Assembly: GCF_003859805.1 (NCBI RefSeq) | Contig: NZ_RQZG01000011.1 | Span: 57,375-121,374, forward strand | DNA from: Arachnia propionica | Lineage (GTDB): Bacteria > Actinomycetota > Actinomycetes > Propionibacteriales > Propionibacteriaceae | Reading direction: 5' to 3' | DNA length: 64,000 nt | In this document: positions 34,778 through 42,466 of the stretch, in pieces | How the letters are laid out: each line of letters begins with the position of its first letter | Position numbering within the stretch: position 1 is the first letter of the stretch | Made by a program: the position numbers and the translations under genes | Notes under the pieces: generated by a model | Told to the model about the DNA's origin: nothing | What the model saw: only the letters and a program-made list of their open reading frames with translations | The model's database searches: none

Positions 34778-34823
34778 GGTCTGCCATAGGTTTTGTGGAC
34801 AGTAACGAAAATCATGTTTGATT
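34778..34823. repeat. 46-bp duplicated segment, copy A
   Basis: GGTCTGCCATAGGTTTTGTG... to ...ATGTTTGATT matches 36,331-36,376 in the same orientation with 5 mismatches. Copy A is cut off by the IS insertion at 34,826. Probably the end of a second, decayed mobile element. Confidence 0.8.
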
Positions 34824-34849
34824 TAGGGCGTTATTCATGGGGGTTCTTT

Positions 34850-35470
34850 TCATTGGGTTCTCAGGAGTTCGAGTTGGGTGACGATCCGGATGATGGCGGG
34901 GAGTTCGGTGAGGCACCCTCGGTAGCCGGTGGCGAGTATTTTCCAATTCTTCAGATGGGCGATGCAGTGCTCAACAGCAGCACGGAGACTCGCGATGGTC
35001 TTGTTGAATGTCTTCTCCCACTCGGTGCGGGGCTGGTTCGGTGTTTTCCTGACCGGTGTCGTGGCAGTGGTTGCCGTGTAGGCACTGTCAGCGATCCAGC
35101 AGGCCTTCGCTTCGGCGAGGAGGTCACTCCAGCCGCACTCATGGATCACCCTGGCGTCATGGCGTGCTCCGGGGAACGTCTCGGAGACCGCCACGAGGTC
35201 ACCCCGGTCGGTTGCTGCGACCTGGATGCCTCGACACTGGACCTTCCGTTTCCCGGAGTGGTTTGCAGCTGCTTGCCCGCTGGCTGGGCGGTTCCCGGTC
35301 GGGACGAAGGTGCCATCAACCAGCAGAAGGTGCCCCTGGTCGATGGCCTCCGTGAGACCTCCACCGCTGAACACCAGTACCGTCTCCAACAGCTCGGTGA
35401 TCCGCCGCCTGATCCGGCAGATCGTGGGCTGGGACACCCCGACCAGGTCAGCGATCACCATCTGGGACAT
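34850..35470 (-). CDS. IS5-type transposase, catalytic frame (DDE_Tnp_4)
   Basis: 206 residues: HTH (MSQMVIADLVGVSQPTICRI), first catalytic Asp in LLLVDGTFVPTG, second Asp in CWIADSAYTA and a closing Glu in FNKTIASLRAAVEHCIAHL; the DDE set looks complete. It lies -1 relative to the upstream frame ending at 35,455. Joined by a single -1 shift the sequence reads ICLMLAGENMSQMVIADL, as in full-length relatives. Either programmed frameshifting or a one-base loss explains the split. Confidence 0.88.
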   Translation of the reverse strand: MSQMVIADLVGVSQPTICRIRRRITELLETVLVFSGGGLTEAIDQGHLLLVDGTFVPTGNRPASGQAAANHSGKRKVQCRGIQVAATDRGDLVAVSETFPGARHDARVIHECGWSDLLAEAKACWIADSAYTATTATTPVRKTPNQPRTEWEKTFNKTIASLRAAVEHCIAHLKNWKILATGYRGCLTELPAIIRIVTQLELLRTQ

Positions 35471-35667
35471 GTTCTCACCGCAAGCATCAAACAGATCACC
35501 ACCTGCTTGTACAACCCGATCTTGTGCCGGGTGAAGTCAAGCCCCCGCCCTTGGGCGACGTCCCAGACCCGGGCCACGATCTCCTGAATCACTGCCACTG
35601 GGAGACCTGTAGTAGAATCGTAACGCATCGACTGCTTCCTCGAGAACGGATAGTTTGCAATACCCAT
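35455..35667 (-). CDS. IS5-type transposase, N-terminal frame
   Basis: 70 residues (MGIANYPFSRKQSMRYD ... KIGLYKQVVICLMLAV). It is the N-terminal helical part of a DDE_Tnp_4 transposase, overlapping the catalytic frame by 16 nt in another reading frame. No classic A6G slip site is seen at the junction (GCTTGCGGTGAGAAC). Confidence 0.8.
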   Translation of the reverse strand: MGIANYPFSRKQSMRYDSTTGLPVAVIQEIVARVWDVAQGRGLDFTRHKIGLYKQVVICLMLAVRTCPRW

Positions 35668-35750
35668 TCTCTCGCGAAGCAGTCGATGCCCCTACCCGGG
35701 GGTCACCTCTGCTATACCGTTAACCCCCATGAATAACGCCCTTACTCCTT

Positions 35751-36188
35751 TCACGATTGCTCAGTCAATGTGATGCGAAAATCATAGTCAGGGTATTCTT
35801 TTTCGCATCGGTAGGAATCCGTGGAAACACGTAGACTGACACGATACCCGTCTATAATTTTCCACGCTTTGGCGTAGCTGGGGGCCGCTTCCTCAAGGTT
35901 CTCATTCCACTCATACTGTCTGGCGCTGGACATTACTTTCTCAAAAGCCTCTCTTGTTGGAATACTGAGCTTGTAGCAGCGAGTGATGCCTGGTGGGGAA
36001 GGTTTCGGGCTGTCGTTGACCGTCTCCACCGTCCCCAGCAACTCCAGTCCATCCCAGCTCACCGAGGCCATCGGGTCGGCCTTCAGTGCCTGCATGGCCT
36101 GCTCCCAACCCGACTCCTTGACGCATCCGACCACCAGCAGGCACACCGCAACCACCACGGTCGTCACTGACCGCCAGTAGCGCATCAT
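35751..36188 (-). CDS. Small hypothetical lipoprotein
   Basis: 145 residues from ATG at 36,188, with GGAGG 5 nt upstream. The N-terminus is a short signal with lipobox LLVVGC. The mature part is hydrophilic with PPGITRCYKLSIPT in the middle and paired cysteines (one near RCYKL, one near YRCEKEY) that could form a disulfide. Family not recognised. The 3' half is less GC-rich than the chromosome average. An IS sits 10 bp beyond its stop. Confidence 0.7.
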   Translation of the reverse strand: MMRYWRSVTTVVVAVCLLVVGCVKESGWEQAMQALKADPMASVSWDGLELLGTVETVNDSPKPSPPGITRCYKLSIPTREAFEKVMSSARQYEWNENLEEAAPSYAKAWKIIDGYRVSLRVSTDSYRCEKEYPDYDFRITLTEQS

Positions 36189-36330
36189 CGTCACCTCCGC
36201 CCTGAGTACGAAGCCATCGTAGACACAGCCATGGCGCTACGGCCAGAGAGTGAGGCGGATGTGCTGTCGGCCAGATGGCTATGCAGCTGGCTGACAAGCA
36301 ATTCTTCCTCGAACTTGGAACCTCAGGGAT

Positions 36331-36376
36331 GGTCTGCCACAGGCTTCGTGGACAGCGACGAAAATCATGTTTGATT
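36331..36376. repeat. 46-bp duplicated segment, copy B
   Basis: GGTCTGCCACAGGCTTCGTG... to ...ATGTTTGATT; partner of copy A at 34,778. Copies A and B bracket the intact IS and the small lipoprotein gene as direct repeats. Confidence 0.8.
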
Positions 36377-36552
36377 CAGGCTGCTGCCTGATTGTTGTAC
36401 CATTCACTGTGGACTTCTGGACGAATTCACCACCACCTCAGGCATTCCATCCGACATGCTGACATGGAACCGGCAGGCTCTGGCCACGCACCTACGAGAC
36501 ACCTACGCCATCGTCGAAACCGACAACTGGTGCCACGTCTTTGAGAAGTGAC
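36377..36552 (+). pseudogene. Unidentified gene fragment ahead of the serine recombinase
   Basis: After an in-frame TGA inside copy B of the 46-bp repeat, an open stretch codes for about 58 residues ending TYAIVETDNWCHVFEK and stop. Codon use looks genuine (G/C third positions), but there is no start, so this seems to be the 3' stub of a lost gene. Family not recognised. The rest of 36,189-36,635 holds only the repeat and the AGGAGG of the recombinase. Confidence 0.4.
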
Positions 36553-36635
36553 GCAAAGGACTGGACTTTCCAGGCGAACCAAGCGTCAATGGAAGATGCC
36601 GGGGAGACAGGCTCGGCAGGGAAAGGAGGACCCCA

Positions 36636-38555
36636 ATGGCACAGCGAAAACAAAGCACAGGAACACCACGCAGACGACGCAGTGCCCTGAGCGACTTCGA
36701 GCTGCTCCTCGGTCTGGACGGCGTCGCCCCGATAGCCCAGAGCGACATCGCCGACGGCGCGGAAGCCGTGCTGTACCTGCGGGTCTCCACCGCCCGCCAG
36801 ATGAACACCACCATCAACATCGACGAGGACGGCAACTCCATCGCCACCCAGCGCGAGGCGGGTATCAAGCGGTGCGTGAGGTTGAAGGCCCCCATCGCCC
36901 GCAAGTTCGTCGAGCCTGGCACCTCGGCCCAGTCCATCGCCAAACACCCGGTGTTCAAGGAGCTGCTGCGCTACGTCGAGGACAACCCCCAGATCGGGTA
37001 CGTGGTGATCTACATGCGGTCCCGAGCCTTCCGCAACTTCACCGACGCCGCCATCGCCAAGCGGGTGCTGGCGACCATGGGGGTGAAGTTGGTTTCCGCG
37101 AAGGAGGAGTTCGGTGAGGGCTACATGGGTGATGCCATGGAGGCCATCACTGACATCATGAACGAGGTTCAGGTCCGGCAGAACGGCGAGGACATCTCGA
37201 ACAAGATGTGGCACAAGGCGCAGAACCGCGGTACCATCAGCAGAGCCAAACTCGGCTACCTCAATGTCCGCAAGGACTTCGACGGTCGACTCACCAACAC
37301 CATCGACATCGACCCCGAACGCGCCCCCATCATCCGCTGGGCCTTCGAGCAATACGCCACCGGCGAATACAGCCTGGCCGCACTGGCCGCAGAACTGGAA
37401 AAGCAGGGCCTCACCACCCGACGCACCACCAAGCAGCGCGGACACCCCCTCTCCCGCAGCCAACTCGCTGCCATCCTCCGCGACCCCTACTACATCGGGA
37501 AAGTCAGCTTCAAAGGCGAAACCTGCCCCGGACGCCACACACCCCTCATCACAGCCGACCTCTTCGAGCGCGTCCAACACGTCCTCGACACCCGCAGACG
37601 ACGCACCCACCGCGACACGCGCCACCACCACTTCCTCCGAGGACTCATGCAATGCAGCCGCTGCCACGCAGCCGGTCGCGAAAGCCAACTCATCTACACC
37701 CAACCCATCAACCGGGCCGGACAGACCTACCAGTACTACGCCTGCATCAACCGCCAACATCCGGACTGCGGCCTACCGCATCTACGGGTGAGCGATGTCG
37801 AGGACGCACTCGCCCAAGAAGTCGCTGCTCTGCGACTGGCTCCCGAAGTAGTGGCACACCTACGCAAGGAGATCACCGAGAGCCTGGAAAACCGACAGAT
37901 CGTGGAACGCGAGGCCAGACAACGCCTCCGCAAAGAACTGGCCACACTCGACACCAGAGAAGAACGCCTCCTCGAGCTCACAGCCGACGCCGCACTTGAC
38001 ACCACCCGACTCCGCAAACGCCTCCACGACCTCCGCACCCGCCGCGCCGCCACCACCGAACAACTCGACCACACCGACCACCACCTCAAGCAGGAAACCG
38101 ACCACACCCTCGCCTACCTCACCCTCCTCGAAGACCCCGCCAACTTCTACAACACCGCCGTCCCAGCCGTGAAACGCAAACTCCTCACCGCCTTCTTCTC
38201 CCACATCTGGCTCGACGACGACGGCCACACCACCACACCCACCACCCAGCCCCACCACACCATCACAGCCCTCCACCACGCCGCCCAAGCCAACCCCACC
38301 AGCAGCGAGCAGACCACCCCCGAACACCAAAAAAGCGCCGGACCCCAGTCCGACGCCTCCCCGTCAACATGTTCGAACGAGGACAATATGGTCGGGGTGA
38401 CAGGATTTGAACCTGCGGCCTCGTCGTCCCGAACGACGCGCGCTACCAAGCTGCGCCACACCCCGATGGCAAAAGAGCCGACGACAATGCTAGCCCACCC
38501 GGGCGGAGGAGTGAAATCAAGGCTAGTGTCGGAGGATGATCGTCACCGTCCCTGA
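36636..38555 (+). CDS. Large serine recombinase (site-specific integrase/transposase)
   Basis: 639 residues, AGGAGG 8 nt upstream of ATG. Catalytic N-terminal domain with YLRVSTARQ (nucleophile Ser), and an Arg-rich YMRSRAFRNF. Recombinase domain about 190-300 (NRGTISRAKLGYLNV, LSRSQLAAILRDPYYIGKV). Zinc ribbon CSRC...CIN..HPDC, then a long coiled coil (about 405-500). The last about 55 residues (GVTGFEPAASSSRTTRATK...) are the antisense translation of the tRNA-Pro gene, so the true C-terminus probably lies near 38,380 and the frame has run into flanking chromosome. It also overlaps the next gene by 20 bp. Likely mobilises a small island around 33.5-38.4 kb. Confidence 0.85.
   Translation: MAQRKQSTGTPRRRRSALSDFELLLGLDGVAPIAQSDIADGAEAVLYLRVSTARQMNTTINIDEDGNSIATQREAGIKRCVRLKAPIARKFVEPGTSAQSIAKHPVFKELLRYVEDNPQIGYVVIYMRSRAFRNFTDAAIAKRVLATMGVKLVSAKEEFGEGYMGDAMEAITDIMNEVQVRQNGEDISNKMWHKAQNRGTISRAKLGYLNVRKDFDGRLTNTIDIDPERAPIIRWAFEQYATGEYSLAALAAELEKQGLTTRRTTKQRGHPLSRSQLAAILRDPYYIGKVSFKGETCPGRHTPLITADLFERVQHVLDTRRRRTHRDTRHHHFLRGLMQCSRCHAAGRESQLIYTQPINRAGQTYQYYACINRQHPDCGLPHLRVSDVEDALAQEVAALRLAPEVVAHLRKEITESLENRQIVEREARQRLRKELATLDTREERLLELTADAALDTTRLRKRLHDLRTRRAATTEQLDHTDHHLKQETDHTLAYLTLLEDPANFYNTAVPAVKRKLLTAFFSHIWLDDDGHTTTPTTQPHHTITALHHAAQANPTSSEQTTPEHQKSAGPQSDASPSTCSNEDNMVGVTGFEPAASSSRTTRATKLRHTPMAKEPTTMLAHPGGGVKSRLVSEDDRHRP
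38389..38465 (-). tRNA. tRNA-Pro (CGG), CCA encoded
   Basis: On the minus strand: acceptor CGGGGTG pairs with CACCCCG, D-arm GCGC...GCGC, anticodon stem CGTCG/CGACG around loop TTCGGGA (anticodon CGG, reading CCG codons), T-arm GCAGG-TTCAAAT-CCTGT, discriminator A at 38,392, then encoded CCA at 38,389-38,391. It lies antisense under the 3' end of the serine recombinase frame. Confidence 0.95.
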
Positions 38556-39465
38556 CCAGAACCTGCTCGACGCCCTCGTCGCCCACACCCCTGAGGACCA
38601 ACTCGGTGTGACCCTCCGGGTGTGGGACTGGAACCGCCCCGTCCGCGATGTCCTCGGCGACGAGGCCGACGACGTGGTGTGCACCATCGTCCCCTACTTC
38701 CGGGCCGCCCCGGAGTGGCGCTCCCTCACGGACCTGCCGAGACTCCGCCTCGTCCAGGCCCAGTCCGCCGGCTACGACAACCTGCTGAAGATCCTCCCCG
38801 ACGGCGTCCACCTGGCCAACGCCTACGGGGTCCACGACGCCTCCACCTCCGAACTGGCGGTCGGGCTCATGATCTCCGCCCAACGTGAACTCCCCCGCTT
38901 CGCCCGTGACCGCCGCTGGCAGGTCGCCACCACCCGCTCCCTCGCCGACTCGCGCGTCCTCATCGTCGGGGTGGGAGCCATCGGCGACGCCATCCGCCGT
39001 CGCCTGGAGCCCTTCGAGGTGCAGATCACACGGGTCGGACGCGCCGCCCGCGGCGACGAGCACGGCACCATCCACGGCATCGACGAACTGCCGGACCTCC
39101 TGCCCCACGCCGACATCCTGGTGCTCATCGTGCCCCTGACCACGGACACCCGCGGCCTCATCGGGGCCGAGGAACTGGCCCTACTGCCCGACGACGCGCT
39201 GGTGGTCAACGTCGCGCGCGGCCCCGTCGTCGACACCGACGCGATCACCGCGGAGGTCACCTCCGGACGGCTGCGCATGGCCTCCGACGTGTTCGACCCG
39301 GAGCCCTTCCCCGACGACCACCCCCTGTGGCAGGCCGACGGCGCCTTCATCACCCCCCACATCGGTGGCAACTCCGCCGCGATGCTGCCCCGGATGGTCG
39401 CCCTGCTGGCGGATCAGCTGCCACGGCTCACCGACGGTCGTCGTCTCCAGCACCTGGTGGCCTGA
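38536..39465 (+). CDS. D-isomer-specific 2-hydroxyacid dehydrogenase
   Basis: 309 residues. NAD-binding GVGAIGDAI at about 138-146; the catalytic triad is visible as Arg in VNVARGPVVD, Glu in DPEPFPDDHPLW, and His in TPHIGGNS. AYGVHDASTSELAVGL is the conserved dimer-loop region. It belongs to the phosphoglycerate-dehydrogenase-like group and reduces a 2-ketoacid with NAD(P)H; substrate unknown. GGAGG stands directly before the ATG. Confidence 0.92.
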   Translation: MIVTVPDQNLLDALVAHTPEDQLGVTLRVWDWNRPVRDVLGDEADDVVCTIVPYFRAAPEWRSLTDLPRLRLVQAQSAGYDNLLKILPDGVHLANAYGVHDASTSELAVGLMISAQRELPRFARDRRWQVATTRSLADSRVLIVGVGAIGDAIRRRLEPFEVQITRVGRAARGDEHGTIHGIDELPDLLPHADILVLIVPLTTDTRGLIGAEELALLPDDALVVNVARGPVVDTDAITAEVTSGRLRMASDVFDPEPFPDDHPLWQADGAFITPHIGGNSAAMLPRMVALLADQLPRLTDGRRLQHLVA

Positions 39466-39473
39466 GGCCCCGC

Positions 39474-40079
39474 TCATCTGGTCGCCGACGGCGTGGGGGC
39501 CGGTCCCTCACTCACCCCCGGGAGGTCCTCCGTCGGGTACCCGGGGGTGTCGTCGCAGGCATCCCCGATCCCATCGTTGTCGTAGTCGGTCTGCCCATGG
39601 TTGTTGACCTCGGGGCAGTTGTCCCGCTCATAGGGCGTCGAGTCACCGTCGTTGGTGATCATCGCCTCCGTCGTCCCGATGGCTGTGGCCCCCGTGGGTG
39701 AGGTGACGCGCAGTGTGATCTCACCCACGAACTCCTTGTCCCAGGTGTAGGTCAGCATCGGCTCGGTGCTGGTCTCGTCGAACTGTTGATCGCCGTCAAG
39801 GTCCCACTCGTACTTCACGAGCTTTCCAGCGGAGCTGTAGGACCCCCGGGCGTCAAGTTCGAGGGGCTCCCCGATCTTGTGGGCGTAGGACCCCTGAATC
39901 CAGGCCTGAATCTCCTCCGGCTGATCTCCGGTGGACACATCGGGTGTCGACGCCTCCGTGGTCGCCGTGACGGAAGGAGAGGTCGTGGCCGAGTCGGCCG
40001 GGACCGCGATCTCCGTCACACCACAACCCGTCATCAGCGAGCAGACCACCAGCACTTTGAACAACGTCATGCACCTCAT
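39474..40079 (-). CDS. Lipoprotein with PKD-like domain and thrombospondin type 3 repeat
   Basis: 201 residues from ATG at 40,079 (GGAGG 5 nt upstream). Signal with lipobox LMTGCG, a Thr/Ser tether, a PKD/Ig-like domain (ARGSYSSAGKLVKYEWDLDG to EITLRVTSP), then DNCPEVNNHGQTDYDNDGIG, a TSP3 calcium-binding repeat, and a short Pro-rich end. Expected on the outer membrane face, calcium-stabilised. It is the intact paralogue of the IS-truncated gene at 32.7-33.5 kb and shows what that gene lost. Stops 9 bp from the convergent dehydrogenase gene. Confidence 0.85.
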   Translation of the reverse strand: MRCMTLFKVLVVCSLMTGCGVTEIAVPADSATTSPSVTATTEASTPDVSTGDQPEEIQAWIQGSYAHKIGEPLELDARGSYSSAGKLVKYEWDLDGDQQFDETSTEPMLTYTWDKEFVGEITLRVTSPTGATAIGTTEAMITNDGDSTPYERDNCPEVNNHGQTDYDNDGIGDACDDTPGYPTEDLPGVSEGPAPTPSATR

Positions 40080-40160
40080 CGTCGCCTCCACGACAGTTCG
40101 CGATCCACACGAGGATAACCCGCTCACCACCTCTGCGGGGGCGAACCCTACAATGGAGGG

Positions 40161-40811
40161 ATGGACCCCCTCACGACGGCGTTTCCCCCGTTCGGCCTGC
40201 GCATCCGACACGACGACATGACGCTGCGCCTCATGCGGGACGAGGACTTCCCCGAGTACCTCGACCTGCTGAGCGGGCCGATCTTCCCCGACGACTCCGT
40301 GGAGTGGATCTTCCCGTGGTACGAGGCGCCGGTGCGCGAGCGTCGACGCAACGCCGCCCAGGCACACTGGCGATTCCGGGCGGAGTTCTCCCCCGACTCG
40401 TGGGTGCTGGGTTTCGGCGTGTGGGTCGCAGGTGAGCTGGTGGGCTGCCAGGACGTGCTGGCCACCCAGTTCGCCAGGCGTCGGGTGGTGGACTCCGGAT
40501 CATGGTTGGCACTGGCCCATCACGGCAAGGGGTGGGGTGTTCGGATGCGCAAACTCATGCTCCACTTCGCCTTCGACCATCTGGGTGCCCGGCGGGCAGA
40601 GTCGGCCGCGGTGATCGGGAACGAGGCGTCCATGGGCGTCTCCCACAGCGCCGGCTACCGGCCGAACGGCATCCGCACCGAGGTGCACGGCTCCCGCACC
40701 GTCGAGCTCCAGTACGTCTCCGTCACTCCCGACCAGTTCAACCGGCTCGACGGCGAGGTCGTCGTCGAGGGCTTCAGCGACGAGCTCAGGTCGATGATGG
40801 GCGCCCTCTGA
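40161..40811 (+). CDS. GNAT family N-acetyltransferase (RimJ/RimL type)
   Basis: 216 residues. Begins with the RimL-like region MTLRLMRDEDFPEYLDLL, then the W-rich substrate part, the acetyl-CoA loop HHGKGWGVRMRKLML (shifted Q/RxxGxG/A pattern) and NEASMGVSHSAGYR. TACAAT, a good -10 element, is at 40,149-40,154, only 6 nt before the ATG, so the transcript is probably leaderless although GGAGGG is also present. Target unknown. Confidence 0.88.
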   Translation: MDPLTTAFPPFGLRIRHDDMTLRLMRDEDFPEYLDLLSGPIFPDDSVEWIFPWYEAPVRERRRNAAQAHWRFRAEFSPDSWVLGFGVWVAGELVGCQDVLATQFARRRVVDSGSWLALAHHGKGWGVRMRKLMLHFAFDHLGARRAESAAVIGNEASMGVSHSAGYRPNGIRTEVHGSRTVELQYVSVTPDQFNRLDGEVVVEGFSDELRSMMGAL

Positions 40812-40925
40812 CGACGATCGCCCGTCCCCACCCGAGCACGAACCGCCGGGGTCTCAGGCAAGCCCACGGGGCGGGGTGGGCCCCGCCGCGGCACATGCGA
40901 CGGCGGGACTCACCGTGACACGACC

Positions 40926-42131
40926 TCAACCCTTGATGCAGAGCAGGGTCTGCAGCCTGGCCTCGACCTCCACCAGGTCGGACTGGGCCGAGATGACATC
41001 GTCGATGTCCTTGTACGCCCCGGGAATCTCATCGACGACCCCCGCGTCCTTCCGGCACTCGATGCCCGCGGTCTGCGCCGCGAGATCGTCAGCGGTGAAC
41101 CGACGCTTCGCCTCATTCCTGGACATCCGCCGACCCGCCCCGTGGGAGGCGGACTGGAACGACGCCTCGTTGCCCAGCCCCCGCACGATGTACGAGCCGG
41201 TGCCCATCGACCCCGGGATCACACCCATGTCACCCTTCCCGGCGCGGATCGCGCCCTTCCGGGTGACGATGAGCTCCAGGTCGTCGTAGGTCTCCACCGC
41301 CACGTAGTTGTGGTGGCAGCGGATCGGCTCGTCGAACCGGATCCTCGGGATGCGATGCCTCAGCTCGTCGCAGATGCTGGCCAGCATGACGTCGCGGTTG
41401 AGCAGCGCGTACGACTGCGCCCACCACAGGTCGTGCAGATAGGCCTCCATCTGCGGGGTGTGGCTGAGGAACACGGCCAGGTCACGATCGACCAGCCCCT
41501 TGTTGTGGGTCAGCGACTGCGCCACCTCCATGTGCTCCAGGGCGAGCTTGTTGCCGATCCCACGCGACCCGGAGTGCAGCGTCACCCACACCCGCCCGTC
41601 GTCACCGGAACACAGCTCGATGAAGTGGTTGCCGCCACCCAGCGTCCCGACCTGGGCGATGGCCTTGCCCTCCAACGAGCCGAACCGGCGGGAGATGTCG
41701 TGGACCCTGAGGTCGTCGAAGGCCTTCGACATCTCCGTGAACCTGCGCCCCAGGTCGTGGTGCCGGTCGATGCTCCGGGAATGGGTGCGGTGCTGCCCGT
41801 TGCCGACGGGGACACCGCGCTCGAGCCCGTGCCGAAGCCCCGCGAGGTCATCGGGCAGCTCCTCGGGGGTGAGACTGGTGCGCACGGCGGTCATGCCGCA
41901 GCCGATGTCGACGCCGACGGCGGCCGGGGCCACCGCCTGGTGCATCGCGATGACGGAGCCGACGGTCGCGCCCTTGCCGTAGTGGACGTCGGGCATGACC
42001 CGCAGCCCGTGGGTCCAGGGAAGGTGGGCGACGTTGCGCAGCTGCCGGATCGCGGCCTCCTCGATGCCGGCCTCGTCGGCCCACATGAGGGTGTTGTCGG
42101 TGCCGGTCAGGGGCACCGGGAAGGTGGACAT
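40926..42131 (-). CDS. rtcB: RtcB RNA 3'-phosphate ligase
   Basis: 401 residues. Landmarks: MPDVHYGKGATVG, DIGCGMTAVRT (metal-binding Asp and Cys), GTLGGGNHFIEL, LHSGSRGIGN, GSMGTGSYIV and SASHGAGRRMSR, where the His is the guanylylated residue. It joins RNA 2',3'-cyclic phosphate or 3'-phosphate ends to 5'-OH ends with GTP and Mn2+, acting in RNA repair or tRNA splicing. No archease or RtcA gene is adjacent. An unusual leader with a possible short frame lies upstream. Confidence 0.95.
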   Translation of the reverse strand: MSTFPVPLTGTDNTLMWADEAGIEEAAIRQLRNVAHLPWTHGLRVMPDVHYGKGATVGSVIAMHQAVAPAAVGVDIGCGMTAVRTSLTPEELPDDLAGLRHGLERGVPVGNGQHRTHSRSIDRHHDLGRRFTEMSKAFDDLRVHDISRRFGSLEGKAIAQVGTLGGGNHFIELCSGDDGRVWVTLHSGSRGIGNKLALEHMEVAQSLTHNKGLVDRDLAVFLSHTPQMEAYLHDLWWAQSYALLNRDVMLASICDELRHRIPRIRFDEPIRCHHNYVAVETYDDLELIVTRKGAIRAGKGDMGVIPGSMGTGSYIVRGLGNEASFQSASHGAGRRMSRNEAKRRFTADDLAAQTAGIECRKDAGVVDEIPGAYKDIDDVISAQSDLVEVEARLQTLLCIKG

Positions 42132-42231
42132 GGTTCTACTCCTGTTCGTGGATCTTCATGACAGGGGTACGCCGACACCTCTCGCCCGACGGCGGATCAG
42201 TGGGTGGCAACGAGAGGGCGGGACCCGGGAT

Positions 42232-42321
42232 TCAGCGATTCTTCGCGGAATCGAGGCGGCGGATGGCAGCGCTGAGGAACGACTGCTGCACCCGGGTGGG
42301 GCTCTGCATCCGTTCCATCAT
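42232..42321 (-). CDS. Possible 29-residue leader peptide upstream of rtcB
   Basis: ATG at 42,321 preceded by GAGAGG; encodes MMERMQSPTRVQQSFLSAAI and then RRLDSAKNR, basic and likely helical. The stop is 101 nt before rtcB. The end of the frame forms a perfect hairpin CGATTC-CGCGAA-GAATCG. It may be a real small protein, an attenuator, or chance. The remaining 42,132-42,231 shows nothing recognised. Confidence 0.3.
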   Translation of the reverse strand: MMERMQSPTRVQQSFLSAAIRRLDSAKNR

Positions 42322-42399
42322 CCGACCTCTCGTGGCAGGTGCCGTCCTGGCACCGTCGAACAGGATGACAGATGACGGCCGGGGTCCGCAAGGAGAGAC

Positions 42400-42463
42400 G
42401 GTGTTCTCAGCCATTCCTGGCCACCGGAGGCCGGTCTGGGCGCGAGGAATGGCAGAGAACACC
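42400..42463 (-). terminator. Long hairpin just after the stop of the 42.5-44.2 kb gene
   Basis: Arms GGTGTTCTCAGCCATTCCT (42,400-42,418) and AGGAATGGCAGAGAACACC (42,445-42,463) pair over 19 positions with one mismatch; the loop itself contains GGCC complements. It starts 4 bp past the stop codon on the minus strand. There is no U-tract, so it could be an intrinsic terminator of the GC-rich type or a processing stem. Confidence 0.55.
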
Positions 42464-42466
42464 GAT

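Larger units (their letters stand above)
34826..35741 (-). mobile_element. Complete IS5-family insertion sequence
   Basis: 916 bp. Terminal inverted repeats of 20 bp, GGGCGTTATTCATGGGGGTT, are perfect at the two ends, and TTA stands directly outside both, a 3-bp target duplication as known for IS5/IS427-type elements. It carries the two transposase frames listed separately. Two shorter pieces of the same element lie at 33.5 and 17.6 kb. It stops 10 bp short of the stop codon of the lipoprotein gene at 35.75 kb. Confidence 0.93.

Noticed and set aside
38392..38555. C-terminal domain of the serine recombinase
   Set aside because: The peptide GVTGFEPAASSSRTTRATK is the well-known antisense translation of a tRNA gene, not a protein domain.
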